From positions 62,001 through 126,000 of the forward strand of contig JAPKYS010000010.1 in assembly GCA_026394195.1 (NCBI GenBank): a stretch of 64,000 bases of DNA. Reading direction: 5' to 3'. Shown here piece by piece: positions 42,845-52,638 of the stretch. Made by a program: the position numbers and the translations under genes. Every line of letters begins with the position of its first letter. The stretch's first letter is position 1. The notes under the pieces are model-generated. The model had not been told where the DNA came from. It saw nothing but the letters and a program-made list of their open reading frames with translations, and did no database searches. This DNA is from a bacterium (GTDB taxonomy: Bacteria > Electryoneota > B3-LCP).

Positions 42845-45017
42845 GATCTCTGTAACCGCCGCGATCCCGATTTCCTCCTTCCGGGCGAGGCGGCCTCTGC
42901 CGCAGGTAGGGTTCGATCGGCTTACCCGCAGCGGTTGCGTCCTGTTCGATCAGGAGCGCTCGCCGTGAAAGATCCATTTTACCTTCAGGCGAGATGGAGA
43001 GCAATTTCACTTCGATCTCATCGCCGACATTAAGGACATCGCTGACACTGTTGATGCGGGTTCGCTCGATTTCACTGATGTGCAGCAAACCATCCCGACC
43101 GGGGATAATTTCGACGAAGGCGCCGAAATCAGCAATCTTTTTAACGATACCTTTATAGACCTTCCCGATTTCCGGCGCTTCAATGATGCGTTCCACCATC
43201 CTCTTGGCTATTTCACCGGACGCGCTGTCGATCGAAGCAATGTTGACTCTGCCGTCATCCATGATGTCTACTTTGGCGCCGCTCTTTTCAACGATATCTC
43301 GAATCACCTTGCCACCCGGTCCAATGATGGCTCCGATGGATTCCACCGGCACGTGTATGGTGATGATCCTTGGAGCGAATTCCGAAAGCTCGGAATTCGG
43401 TTTCGGCATCGCCTCCTCCATGATATCGAGAATGCGGAATCGGGCATTCTTCGCCTTCGTCAGAGCTTCCCGCATGGTGGCGGTGGACAATCCCTTGATC
43501 TTGATGTCCATCTGGAAGGCGGTGATCCCTTGGCGAGTACCGGCAACCTTGAAGTCCATATCTCCCAGGCGATCTTCGTCGCCCAAAATATCGGTCAGGA
43601 TGATCGGATTCTCTCCTTCGGAGATCAATCCCATGGCGATTCCGGCGACATGACGGTTCACTGGCACGCCGGCATCCATCAAGGCTAATAATCCTGCGCA
43701 CACCGACGCCATGGATGACGAACCGTTCGATTCCAGGATGTCTGAAACTACGCGGATGGTGTAGGGAAAGTCATCCCAGGTTGGTAAAACGGCCTGCAGG
43801 GCGCGTTCAGCCAGATTTCCATGACCAACCTCGCGGCGGGAGGTGGAAAAATTCTTCTTTGTCTCGCCCGTCGAGAAAGGAGGAAAGTTGTAGTGGAACA
43901 TGTAACGACGGAAATAGTCTCCTGCCAGACCGTCGATCCGTTGTTCATCTTCTTTGGTACCGAGGGTTACGGTTGCCAACGCCTGCGTCTGACCGCGAGT
44001 AAACAGCGCCGAACCATGAGCACGCGGCAGCAGATTGGTCTCGCAGCTGATGTGCCTGATCTCATCGCAGCCGCGACCGTCCAGGCGATGCTGAGTATCC
44101 TGAACCATCTTGCGGACGACCTTTTTGTAGATGCTATCCAGAACGTCCATAACCAGGAGTTCAGATTCGGGATATTTTTCGGTCAATTCCAACAGGATTT
44201 TATCTTCAAGTTCGCGCTTTTGGGTGCGACGCTCAGTTCTCTCCGTGATGGCGCTGACTTTTCGCAGCGGCTCAGTCGCCAGATTGATGATATCCTGCTC
44301 CAGGCCTTCGGGTAGTTCCGGCTTCAGGTGCTCTCGTTTCGGTACGCCGACGGCTTCCCTGATCCGATTCTGCAATTCGACGATCGGTTTGATGGCTGCA
44401 TGCGCAAATTCAATTGCACCGACCATCTCGTCTTCGGATATTTCTTTGGAACCTCCTTCCACCATGGTGATGGAATCATAAGTTCCGGCAACCACCAATT
44501 CCATACGTGACTTTTCCAATTGTTCGGCTGATGGATTGAGCACGTATTCCCCATCGATAAAACCGACCCGCACCGACGCAAACGGTCCGTCGAACGGTAT
44601 GTCGCTGACCGTCAGCGCGGCCGAAGCCGCAATCGAAGCCACCACGTCGGGCAAGTTGTCCGTTTCAGCCGAAAGTACGCTGATCAATACCTGCGTATCG
44701 CAGCGATAATTCTTGGGGAATAGTGGTCTAATCGGTCGGTCAATCAGGCGAGAGGTAAGGACTTCTGTTTCGGTGGGACGCCCTTCGCGTTTGAAAAATC
44801 CACCCGGTATCCTGCCTGATGCGTAAAGTTTTTCACGGTAATCCACCATCAAGGGGACAAAATCCGTCTCCATGGGAACCCGTGCCGAAACTGCTGCTGC
44901 CAGGACGATCGAATCGCCATAACGTACCCAAGCCGCACCATCGGCTTGCTTGGCGACCTTACCAATCTCAATAGAGAGAGTCCTGCCGCCAACTGAAATT
45001 TCTTCTTTGTGAATCAT
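42804..45017 (-). CDS. pnp: Polyribonucleotide nucleotidyltransferase (PNPase)
   Basis: 737 residues. First RNase PH domain (SVGGRTLSIEIGKVAKQADG), all-helical linker, second RNase PH domain (HGSALFTRGQTQALATVTLG with the catalytic LTDILGDEDRLGDMDFKVAG), KH domain (IGPGGKVIRDIVEKSGAK) and S1 domain (GKVYKGIVKKIADFGAFVEI). The C-terminal tail is Arg/Gly-rich with RDRGGYRDRDGG-type repeats, longer than in E. coli and probably an RNA-binding tail. It degrades RNA 3'-to-5' with phosphate. It lies just after rpsO, as is usual. Confidence 0.97.
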   Translation of the reverse strand: MIHKEEISVGGRTLSIEIGKVAKQADGAAWVRYGDSIVLAAAVSARVPMETDFVPLMVDYREKLYASGRIPGGFFKREGRPTETEVLTSRLIDRPIRPLFPKNYRCDTQVLISVLSAETDNLPDVVASIAASAALTVSDIPFDGPFASVRVGFIDGEYVLNPSAEQLEKSRMELVVAGTYDSITMVEGGSKEISEDEMVGAIEFAHAAIKPIVELQNRIREAVGVPKREHLKPELPEGLEQDIINLATEPLRKVSAITERTERRTQKRELEDKILLELTEKYPESELLVMDVLDSIYKKVVRKMVQDTQHRLDGRGCDEIRHISCETNLLPRAHGSALFTRGQTQALATVTLGTKEDEQRIDGLAGDYFRRYMFHYNFPPFSTGETKKNFSTSRREVGHGNLAERALQAVLPTWDDFPYTIRVVSDILESNGSSSMASVCAGLLALMDAGVPVNRHVAGIAMGLISEGENPIILTDILGDEDRLGDMDFKVAGTRQGITAFQMDIKIKGLSTATMREALTKAKNARFRILDIMEEAMPKPNSELSEFAPRIITIHVPVESIGAIIGPGGKVIRDIVEKSGAKVDIMDDGRVNIASIDSASGEIAKRMVERIIEAPEIGKVYKGIVKKIADFGAFVEIIPGRDGLLHISEIERTRINSVSDVLNVGDEIEVKLLSISPEGKMDLSRRALLIEQDATAAGKPIEPYLRQRPPRPEGGNRDRGGYRDRDGGHRGGGRDRS

Positions 45018-45045
45018 ATCTTCTCCGCATCCCGTACTTATCCTG

Positions 45046-45075
45046 CGGGGTTCAACGGGAAATTAAACTACCCCG
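45046..45075 (-). promoter_or_regulatory. Possible leader hairpin between rpsO and pnp
   Basis: On the minus strand CGGGGT pairs with ACCCCG around 18 bases, 29 bases before the pnp ATG. In E. coli this spacer holds the RNase III site for pnp autoregulation; the same role here is only a suggestion. Confidence 0.3.
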
Positions 45076-45090
45076 TAGACACATTAATGC

Positions 45091-45360
45091 TTAGCGACGC
45101 AGGTTCAATTGTTTCAGAATGGAGCGGTAACGCTCCACATCTTCCCGAGCCAGGTAATCCAACAACCTGCGGCGCTGACCGACCATCATCAACAGCCCAC
45201 GTCGTGACGAATGATCCTTCACATGGATCTTCAGATGTTCCGTCAGGTCGTTGATGTGTTGTGTTAGTATGGCGATCTGAACCTCGGTCTTCCCTGAATC
45301 TTCAGGGGTGTTGCCAAATTCCTTGGTCAGTTCTTCAATTCTTTCCTTTGCTACCGGCAT
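45091..45360 (-). CDS. rpsO: 30S ribosomal protein S15
   Basis: 89 residues, full length. [40 protein letters not shown] and [20 protein letters not shown] are the S15 core that binds 16S rRNA helices 20-22. It lies between ribF and pnp on the minus strand. AGGAAAAG lies upstream of the ATG. Confidence 0.98.
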   Translation of the reverse strand: MPVAKERIEELTKEFGNTPEDSGKTEVQIAILTQHINDLTEHLKIHVKDHSSRRGLLMMVGQRRRLLDYLAREDVERYRSILKQLNLRR

Positions 45361-45400
45361 AACTTTTCCTGTAAAGGTTTATATAGGTTTGTAACTTGCT

Positions 45401-46384
45401 CTATCGAAGTTCAGTGAGTTGATTCCCTGCCTGGTAATTTTCGTAAATCTTGAGACTTTCCTGTTTGTCGATTTCCATTTGCTGGATTAACAGGTTAATT
45501 CCATCAAATTTTTTCTCATCCCGCAATTTTTCCAGAAAGTAGACGTCGACAATTTTTCCATATAGATCTCCGTCGAATCCAATTAAATGTGCTTCAAAGG
45601 TCCTCAGAGCGGCTCGATCACCGAAAATGGTGGGTCTGTTGCCGATATTAACCATTCCCGGATAATCTCTTCCTAATGCCTTGACGGTCACCGCATAGAC
45701 TCCGTTGGCCGGCGCCAGTTTTTCAGGGGGTAAAACCGATAAATTTGCGGTGGGGAATCGTAATTCCCGCCCTAATTTCTGTCCCGAAACCACTTGTCCG
45801 CTTAGAAAGTAGGGTCTCCCTAAAAAACGGTTGGCTTTGGATATTTCACCGGATTGCAGCGCCCGCCGCACCTTGGTTGAACTGACTGCTTCACCATCCA
45901 CGTAATGCGCCTCGACGGGGTCCAACTCGAAATCGTATTGTCCGCTGACGCTCCTGAGAAAGTTCAAATCTCCCTGACGATCTTTGCCGAAACTGTGGTT
46001 GTAACCGACTACCAGCCTCTTGGTCTTCAACCGTTCCAGCAGGATTTTGGTGAGAAACTCCGATGCTGATAATTGTTGCAGTTCCGTAGTAAATTTCAGG
46101 ATCAAAATCCTGTCTACTCCACATTGGCGGAGCAGGGGTACCTTTTCCGCTGTAGTCGTTAAAATCGGGACCGTGCCGGATCGAACGTGCAGTTTGCTCT
46201 GCGGATGCGGTTCGAAAGTGACCACCGTCCTGATCAGTTTGCCGGGGTTATCAGCACTCAGCCGGGTTAAAATTTCCTGGTGACCAAGATGCACCCCATC
46301 GAAGGTCCCGACCGTTGTTACCGCCGGACCAATTTCGCCCGAAGTGTAGATTTCATCTGCGTGAACTTGTATCATTTCCGGCAT
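45401..46384 (-). CDS. ribF: Bifunctional riboflavin kinase/FAD synthetase
   Basis: 327 residues. The N-terminal nucleotidyltransferase domain has TVGTFDGVHLGHQEILTRL, and the SSTKVRRALQSGEISKANRF stretch marks its end. The C-terminal riboflavin kinase domain begins LGRPYFLSGQVVSGQKLGR and has FPTANLSVLPPEKLAPANGV and GMVNIGNRPTI. It makes FMN and then FAD. The start overlaps truB by 13 bases. Confidence 0.96.
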   Translation of the reverse strand: MPEMIQVHADEIYTSGEIGPAVTTVGTFDGVHLGHQEILTRLSADNPGKLIRTVVTFEPHPQSKLHVRSGTVPILTTTAEKVPLLRQCGVDRILILKFTTELQQLSASEFLTKILLERLKTKRLVVGYNHSFGKDRQGDLNFLRSVSGQYDFELDPVEAHYVDGEAVSSTKVRRALQSGEISKANRFLGRPYFLSGQVVSGQKLGRELRFPTANLSVLPPEKLAPANGVYAVTVKALGRDYPGMVNIGNRPTIFGDRAALRTFEAHLIGFDGDLYGKIVDVYFLEKLRDEKKFDGINLLIQQMEIDKQESLKIYENYQAGNQLTELR

Positions 46385-47097
46385 GCAGGTAGTTTCCCGA
46401 GCAATTCATCAAGTGCGAATGCAGCTTCAACCCTATGCTCACCGATTCCGGTGCGGCACAGCCTTTTCAGAACACCACCGCAGCCCAGTTCACTGCCGAT
46501 ATCATGCGCCAGAGATCGCACATAAAAACCACTTGAACACCCAATCTTCAGAGTAAACTCCGGCGGCGCCCATTCCACCAGCTCCAGCGAATTAACCATC
46601 ACCGAACGCGGTTCATGAATAATGAAATCACCCCGTCGTGCCCTTCGGTAAGAAGGCACGCCCTGCTTTTTAATGGCCGAAAATGCAGGTGGAATCTGAT
46701 CAAAACGCCCGTAAAACCGTCTTATTAATAATTGTTTGACTATGTCTTGTTCAATGTCCGTCACAGTTCGTTCTTCGCAGATTTCACCGTCCAGATCCCA
46801 CGTATCGGTTTCCACACCCAGCAGGACGGTGGCGAGGTATTCCTTGTCCAACCCCATGAACTGGGATTGACGTCGAGTAGCAGCGCCGGTTAATACAATG
46901 AGCAATCCGGTGGCGGCAGGATCCAGCGTTCCGGCATGACCGACTTTCTTGACCCCAAGCGCCCGGCGTATCTTATAAACAGCGCTGAATGAAGTGATTC
47001 CCGCAGGTTTATCCAGGAGCAACACTGCTCCCGAGTTAAAATCGATTCCTTCCAGAGAATCAGTCTTTTGAATCGGCGTCGGCGTATCTGGTTTCAA
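46372..47097 (-). CDS. truB: tRNA pseudouridine-55 synthase
   Basis: 241 residues. GAVLLLDKPAGITSFSAVYK and KKVGHAGTLDPAATGLLIVL hold the catalytic Asp; GFYVRSLAHDIGSELGCGGV is the C-terminal RNA-binding motif. It converts U55 of tRNA to pseudouridine. The reading frame begins at TTG 47097, 38 bases inside the upstream nrnA gene. No better start exists before the first motif, although the early residues up to GIDFNSG are poorly conserved. Confidence 0.95.
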   Translation of the reverse strand: MKPDTPTPIQKTDSLEGIDFNSGAVLLLDKPAGITSFSAVYKIRRALGVKKVGHAGTLDPAATGLLIVLTGAATRRQSQFMGLDKEYLATVLLGVETDTWDLDGEICEERTVTDIEQDIVKQLLIRRFYGRFDQIPPAFSAIKKQGVPSYRRARRGDFIIHEPRSVMVNSLELVEWAPPEFTLKIGCSSGFYVRSLAHDIGSELGCGGVLKRLCRTGIGEHRVEAAFALDELLGKLPACRK

Positions 47098-48070
47098 CTT
47101 CCCTGCTGAGAGCGTCTATTATCTTGGCGCGAAGAGTGGTGACGTCATCCTCGGTCGTGAACCCGGCGGCTTTCGGATGTCCACCGCCCCCAAACTGCCG
47201 GGCGATACCGGCAACGTTCACCAGATCCCGCCCTCGCAGGCTTACTCGGATCTGGCTGTCTCTGAGGCGAATGAGCGCAACGGCTCTGACACCGCGAACA
47301 CTGAGTGCGTAATCGATGATATCCTCAGCTTCGTCACCGTTCGGCGGCGACGCAACCGTCATCAAGGCAACCTGTCCACCAGCATGCAACTCCAGCGAAG
47401 CAATCGCTTCCCCGATCATTTTCAGATTAGCCGGAGAATTATTACTGTAGATCGAGGTTGCGATCTGGTGTGCATTGGCTCCGCAGGCGGCTAATTCTGC
47501 CGCAACGGCTAATGATCGAGAATCAGTATTCGAATATCTGAACCCGCCAGTATCGCTGAAGTGACCGGTATATAGACAAGTCGCAACGGGTTCACTGATT
47601 TGGATTTTAAGCGCTTTCGCCACCTCGAAGAGAATCTCACTGGTCGATGCAGCTTCCGGGAAGATAAGATTCAATCTGCCGAACCACTCATTATCTTCGT
47701 GATGATCAAGGTTAACTATAATTGGATCCTGCCCCAGTAACCGCTCCACCTTGCCGATTCTGGGCAACTTCCCGCAATCGAGAATCAACGCAGTCTTAAA
47801 ACTCTCAGCGCTCCTGTGGTCAGTCGAAATGATTTTATCAAAGTCTGGCAAAAAATCATATCGGTCCGGCGGGAGATCCGAAAAACAACAGGTCGGATTG
47901 CTGTTCAAAGAACGTAATAGTCCGTAGGCTCCCAGGCAGGAAGCTACGGCATCACCATCCGGCGAAATATGAGTCGTGATCAGGACGTTCTGCCTATTTC
48001 CCAGCAATGCGGCGAATTTATCGGCTTGTTTTTTCGCTATTTTAACTTGACGTTTCGCTTGATTTATCAC
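47060..48070 (-). CDS. nrnA: DHH-family oligoribonuclease / pAp phosphatase (NrnA-like)
   Basis: About 336 residues if the GTG at 48070 is used; the frame is open to 48142 but the extra residues (MSLRWNLFWTIPQKK) overlap rbfA and look non-native. DHH-domain motifs: THISPDGDAVASCLGAYGLL, ILDCGKLPRIGKVE, IVNLDHHEDNEWFG and a TGGFRYSNTD block. DHHA1 has RQFGGGGHPKAAGF. It degrades 2-5 nt RNA and dephosphorylates pAp. It sits between rbfA and truB as in many genomes. Overlaps on both ends suggest tight coupling. Confidence 0.92.
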   Translation of the reverse strand: MINQAKRQVKIAKKQADKFAALLGNRQNVLITTHISPDGDAVASCLGAYGLLRSLNSNPTCCFSDLPPDRYDFLPDFDKIISTDHRSAESFKTALILDCGKLPRIGKVERLLGQDPIIVNLDHHEDNEWFGRLNLIFPEAASTSEILFEVAKALKIQISEPVATCLYTGHFSDTGGFRYSNTDSRSLAVAAELAACGANAHQIATSIYSNNSPANLKMIGEAIASLELHAGGQVALMTVASPPNGDEAEDIIDYALSVRGVRAVALIRLRDSQIRVSLRGRDLVNVAGIARQFGGGGHPKAAGFTTEDDVTTLRAKIIDALSREVETRYADADSKD

Positions 48071-48434
48071 CTTGTAGCAGTTCCTCAATCCGAAGAATTT
48101 TTTCTGTGGAATCGTCCAGAATAAATTCCAGCGAAGGGACATATTTCAAGATGACCTCTGAGGCTAAAAGCTGTCGAAGCTCCGCTACGGCGTGGTGCAG
48201 ATGCTTGACGGTCTCCAGTTGTCGTTCTTTTTCCGCCAGAACTGCGACATAGACTCGGGCGTGCCTGAGGTCGCCGGTGGTTCGCACGGCGGTGACTGTG
48301 ACCAATGCACCCAATTGCTCGGTGAAACGGCGCTCCAAAATGAGACTGATCTGGCGGCGCAGTAAATCGTTGACGCGCGCCTGCCGGCGACTGGGATCGC
48401 CAGCCAGCGGGTCTCCCCAGCGACGTCGGCTCAT
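48042..48434 (-). CDS. rbfA: 30S ribosome-binding factor A
   Basis: 130 residues. SRRQARVNDLLRRQISLILE, TVTAVRTTGDLRHARVYVAV and the ILKYVPSLEFILDDSTEKIL tail are the KH-like RbfA fold. It matures the 16S rRNA 5' end. The start codon overlaps the stop of infB (ATGA). Confidence 0.95.
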   Translation of the reverse strand: MSRRRWGDPLAGDPSRRQARVNDLLRRQISLILERRFTEQLGALVTVTAVRTTGDLRHARVYVAVLAEKERQLETVKHLHHAVAELRQLLASEVILKYVPSLEFILDDSTEKILRIEELLQGDKSSETSS

Positions 48435-51274
48435 GATAAGGTTCTCTTGGTCTCGATAATCTGGAAGGCTTCAATGACGTCGCCGACCTTGATGTCCTGG
48501 AAATTGGCGATACCCACACCGCACTCCAGGTTTTCGATGACCTCTTTGGCGTCATCTTTGAAGCGCTTTAGAGAGCTCATCGTACCCTCGTAAATCTGCT
48601 GACCATCACGCACCAGCCGGACATGGTTGCTGCGCTCGATTTTTCCCGCTTTTACGTAGCAGCCTGCAATGGTGCCGATCTTGGAAACTTTGAAGACCTG
48701 TCGCACTTCCAGAGTGCCGAGGTGATTTTCACTGATTGAGGGAGCCAGCATCCCCTCCAGAGCCGCCTTAACGTCGTTGATCACGTCATAGATGATACGA
48801 TAGATTCTGATCTCGACGTCCTGGCGTGAGGCTAATTCCCGCGATTTCAGGTTGGGGTGCACCATGAAGCCAATGATCAATGCTGTGGAAGCGGCTGCCA
48901 GGTTGACGTCGGTTTCTGTGATGGCGCCTACCCCGCGATGGATGATTTTGACGCCGACTTCCGGCGAATTAAGCTTCATCAAAGCATCACTAAGCGCTTC
49001 GACAGAACCATTCACGTCACCTTTGATGATCAACGGCAGCTCTCGCACTTCACCGCGCTTGATGCGTTCAGAGAGGTTCTCCAAACTCAAGGCGCGAATC
49101 TGTTTGAAGGCGTGTTCGCGTTGCAGCGCCTGCCGCTTCAGGGAAACCATTTTGGCTTCCTTGTCCGTGGCGGTGCTGATGATGGCTTCTCCGGCTTGGG
49201 GAGTCCCATCAAACCCCAGAAGTTGTGCGGGGTGACCCGGACCTACCTTCGTCACTTTTCGGCCATTTTCACCGTACATCGCCTTGACTCTGCCCGAAAA
49301 GGCTCCAGCGACGAAGTTGTCACCGATTTTCAGGGTTCCATTCTGTATTAAAATGGTAGCCAGAGGCCCGCGTCCCTTGTCCAACCTGGATTCGATGATA
49401 ATACCCTTGGCGCGGCGTTCAGGATTTGCCTTTAAATCCAATATTTCGGCGGCTAAGGCAATCTCTTCCAACAGGTTCTCAACACCCTGACCGGTTTTGG
49501 CAGAGATCAACGCAGCCTGGTACTTGCCGCCCCATTCTTCCACCAGGACGTCCTGGTCGGCGAGTTCACGGCGGATGCGTTCCGGGTCTGCCGTGGGTTT
49601 GTCCATCTTATTGATGGCGATGACGATGGGGACGCCGGCTGCCTTAGCGTGATTGATGGCTTCAATCGTTTGCGGCATGACATGGTCATCCGCTGCGACC
49701 ACCAGCACTACCAGGTCGGTAACCTGAGCGCCTCGGGCGCGCATCGCCGTAAAGGCTTCATGACCCGGCGTATCGAGGAAGGTTATGGTCTTATCCTGGT
49801 AAACCACCGAATATGCGCCGATATGCTGAGTGATACCACCAGACTCACCGGCGGTAATGTTCGAATTGCGCAGAAAATCCAGCAGGGAGGTTTTTCCATG
49901 ATCGACGTGACCCATGACCGTGACGACCGGTGGTCTTGAGCGCAGATCCGCTTCCTTATCCGCCTCTTCATCGGTGAGCGTTTCTACGCCTTCGTATTCG
50001 CTCTGGAATTCGACGTCGTAATCATATTCCCCAGCCAGCAGCTCTATCGCATCGCGGTCGAGGCGCTGGTTGATGGTTACGTAAAGCCCCATATCCAGAC
50101 ATTTACGGATCAATTCAGCGACCGGAACGTCCAGGAGGGCAGCTAATTCGTTAGCTGAGATGAATTCCATCACGCGCAGAATGTTATCCCCTTCCAGTAC
50201 CTCGCCAGCGTGCTGTACTCTACGGTGACGCTTCTTCGGACGCTTCTCATCCATCGATGCGAGTGTCTGCTTTATGGACGCATCGACGACTTTCTGATCG
50301 ACTCTTTGTTTTTTACTGCGGCGTCGTTTCTTGCCGGATTTGGCAACGGGAGCTTCCGTGGTTGCCGGAGTCGCAGCGGCAGGAGCCGGTTTCTCCTTTT
50401 TACGGTCTTTGGCAGCTCGTTGCGCCCGATCGACAGCCCTGCGGATGGCTAACTCTTCAGGCGTCTCTTCCTTGTGCCGTTTGAATCGGCGTTTTTTTGC
50501 CGCCAGATCTTCCGGCGTCACCCCTTCGACTTGTGCTTCCCGGGCTCGGGCCAATTCGCGCGCCCTGGCAACAGTTTCAGTCCGCTTGGCCTCCTGCATC
50601 ATCGCTTCAAAGGTGCCCGGAGTCGGTTTATAGACCTCAGCTTTGGGTTTCTCTTGTTCCTTTTTCTCTTCACGGGCCGGTTCAACTTCCGCAGGCGCGG
50701 CTTGGGCAACTTCGACTTCTTCAGTTTCTTGGGGTTCCGGAGTTACCTCAGCGAGTGGTTCGACTGCAAGCTCGGGGGTGGCTTGCACCGGAACTACCGG
50801 TAATTCTTCCGGTGTCGGGGGGATGAGTTCAGGCTTAGCTTCTTCGATGACGACTGGATGTTCAACCGGGATGGCTTCAGGTGGTTCAACGCCGGCAGGT
50901 AAAGCCTCTTTTTCTTCTATTTTGTGCGCAGGTTTGGTTTCCTTTATTTCCTTCTTCTTGGGATGAGCTTCGGCGGGAGCAGCTTTTCCCCGAGTAATTT
51001 CAGTTGTCTCAGCAAGAATCTTCCGGAGATCTTCCTCGCGCGCTTTTTCCGACTCTTTCTTTTGGACTTCGATCTTTTCGACTTTGTCCTGGTCCTGAAG
51101 AGCCTGCCAGCGGCCGCGGTTGAATTTTTTAAGCATTTCCATGTAGAGTTCTTCATCGATAGTGCTCATGTGCCCCTTTGGCATTTCATGGCCCATGTTA
51201 CTCAAGAACTCAATGATGGTCGTGCTTGCCAGGTTTAGTTCCTTGGCGATCTTGTAGATCTTGTACTGAGTCAA
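48431..51274 (-). CDS. infB: Translation initiation factor IF-2
   Basis: 947 residues, a long form. An N-terminal IF2_N domain (YKIYKIAKELNLASTTIIEF) is followed by about 250 residues of Glu/Pro/Ala/Lys-rich linker, a second IF2_N-like domain (ELAALLDVPVAELIRKCLDM), the GTPase domain with GHVDHGKTSLL, DTPGHEAFTAM and NKMDKP, and the C-terminal domains that bind fMet-tRNA. The linker repeats EEKKEQEKPKAEV-type blocks. It loads initiator tRNA on the 30S subunit. It is part of the rimP-nusA-infB-rbfA block. Confidence 0.98.
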   Translation of the reverse strand: MTQYKIYKIAKELNLASTTIIEFLSNMGHEMPKGHMSTIDEELYMEMLKKFNRGRWQALQDQDKVEKIEVQKKESEKAREEDLRKILAETTEITRGKAAPAEAHPKKKEIKETKPAHKIEEKEALPAGVEPPEAIPVEHPVVIEEAKPELIPPTPEELPVVPVQATPELAVEPLAEVTPEPQETEEVEVAQAAPAEVEPAREEKKEQEKPKAEVYKPTPGTFEAMMQEAKRTETVARARELARAREAQVEGVTPEDLAAKKRRFKRHKEETPEELAIRRAVDRAQRAAKDRKKEKPAPAAATPATTEAPVAKSGKKRRRSKKQRVDQKVVDASIKQTLASMDEKRPKKRHRRVQHAGEVLEGDNILRVMEFISANELAALLDVPVAELIRKCLDMGLYVTINQRLDRDAIELLAGEYDYDVEFQSEYEGVETLTDEEADKEADLRSRPPVVTVMGHVDHGKTSLLDFLRNSNITAGESGGITQHIGAYSVVYQDKTITFLDTPGHEAFTAMRARGAQVTDLVVLVVAADDHVMPQTIEAINHAKAAGVPIVIAINKMDKPTADPERIRRELADQDVLVEEWGGKYQAALISAKTGQGVENLLEEIALAAEILDLKANPERRAKGIIIESRLDKGRGPLATILIQNGTLKIGDNFVAGAFSGRVKAMYGENGRKVTKVGPGHPAQLLGFDGTPQAGEAIISTATDKEAKMVSLKRQALQREHAFKQIRALSLENLSERIKRGEVRELPLIIKGDVNGSVEALSDALMKLNSPEVGVKIIHRGVGAITETDVNLAAASTALIIGFMVHPNLKSRELASRQDVEIRIYRIIYDVINDVKAALEGMLAPSISENHLGTLEVRQVFKVSKIGTIAGCYVKAGKIERSNHVRLVRDGQQIYEGTMSSLKRFKDDAKEVIENLECGVGIANFQDIKVGDVIEAFQIIETKRTLS

Positions 51275-51308
51275 TTAAACCTCTCGGGTTTGTTGGCAAA
51301 CCCTTTAA

Positions 51309-52541
51309 TTACTCTTCGTAATATACCGAAAGTACTTCGACGATCTTGCCGGCTGTCGCATCGCCGATGCCGGGAATTTCCAGCAATTTTTCTTTTCCTG
51401 CGTCCAGAACTTGTTCGGCGTTGGTATATCCTGCGGTTTTAAGCTTTGCCTTGATTGAAGGCGTCAAACCTTCGATATCGTCAATCAGCAACTCTTCCTC
51501 TTCGTAGAAATCGGATTCCTTGATCGGGTCAATCGTAACGCCCACCATTTCCGAGGCCAAACGAATATTCTGCCCTTTACGCCCGATTGCCATCGACATC
51601 TGGTCATCGGGGATGACTGCAATGACGCGCTTGTTCTCGTCATCTGGGATCAGTTCGAGCGGAGTCACCGGCGTCAAAGAGCGGTGAATCAGCAGACTGC
51701 GGTCTTCAGTCCAGTGGATGATGTCAATCTTCTCGTTATTCAATTCTCGCACAATTGCCTGGATTCGCACGCCCTTCAATCCAACGCAGGCTCCGACCGG
51801 ATCGATGCGCTTATCATTGGATTCGACGGCAATCTTGGTGCGGTCTCCCGGTTCGCGCACGATTTTGCGTATCTCGACAATACCATCGTAGATTTCAGGA
51901 ACCTCCAGTTCGAATAATCGCTTCACAAAGCTGAGATCGCTTCTGCTGACGACGATTTGCGGCTCCTTTGAAGTCTTCAGAACCAATTTGATAATGGCAC
52001 GAACAGTATCACCACGGCGGTAACGTTCGTTGTAAATTGCTTCTTCACGCGGCATGACCACTTCAGTTTTATCCACATTGATGCGGATCTCCTGCCGTGA
52101 TACCTGATGGACGTCGCCGAGGATGATTTCGCCGATGCGGTTGCTGAATTCATTGAAGACATTATCCTTCTCGACTTCTTTGATCTTCTGAGAAAGATTC
52201 TGTTTCGCGGCCGTAATCAAGCGGCGTCCGAAGGTGCGGTAATCAATAATTTCTACGAAGTCGTCTCCGACGTCGAAATCGGGATCCACTTTTTTGGCAT
52301 CGCTCAAGGATATTTGCGTCACAGGATTCTCGACGGTATCATCCTCGACGATCTCCTTCTCGCAGTAAATTTCGATATCGCCTTTTTCAAGGTTGAAGAT
52401 CACGTCAAAATTGTCAGCAGCGCCATATTTTTTCTTCAGGATTGAAAGAAAAACGCTTTCGATGATATCCTGGAAGGTGTGCTTCTCAATGCGCCGCTCA
52501 CGCATTAATTGCGCAATCGCATCCACTATGTCGTGGTTCAT
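51309..52541 (-). CDS. nusA: Transcription termination/antitermination factor NusA
   Basis: 410 residues. The N-terminal RNA-polymerase-binding domain (FQDIIESVFLSILKKKYGAA) is followed by S1 (EIILGDVHQVSRQEIRINV), KH1 (RIDPVGACVGLKGVRIQAIV) and KH2 (DDQMSMAIGRKGQNIRLASE). A short C-terminal helix-hairpin-helix (LLEIPGIGDATAGKIVEVL) replaces the acidic repeats of E. coli. It tunes pausing and termination. Only 34 bases separate it from infB. Confidence 0.97.
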   Translation of the reverse strand: MNHDIVDAIAQLMRERRIEKHTFQDIIESVFLSILKKKYGAADNFDVIFNLEKGDIEIYCEKEIVEDDTVENPVTQISLSDAKKVDPDFDVGDDFVEIIDYRTFGRRLITAAKQNLSQKIKEVEKDNVFNEFSNRIGEIILGDVHQVSRQEIRINVDKTEVVMPREEAIYNERYRRGDTVRAIIKLVLKTSKEPQIVVSRSDLSFVKRLFELEVPEIYDGIVEIRKIVREPGDRTKIAVESNDKRIDPVGACVGLKGVRIQAIVRELNNEKIDIIHWTEDRSLLIHRSLTPVTPLELIPDDENKRVIAVIPDDQMSMAIGRKGQNIRLASEMVGVTIDPIKESDFYEEEELLIDDIEGLTPSIKAKLKTAGYTNAEQVLDAGKEKLLEIPGIGDATAGKIVEVLSVYYEE

Positions 52542-52638
52542 GGCGCTTAACCTCTACTTACACAATTCATTTGATACCTGCTCCTTCTTGATCCCTTTAA
52601 TCTGAATTATCTGGGATTTATTCTTGTGTTACTGGTAA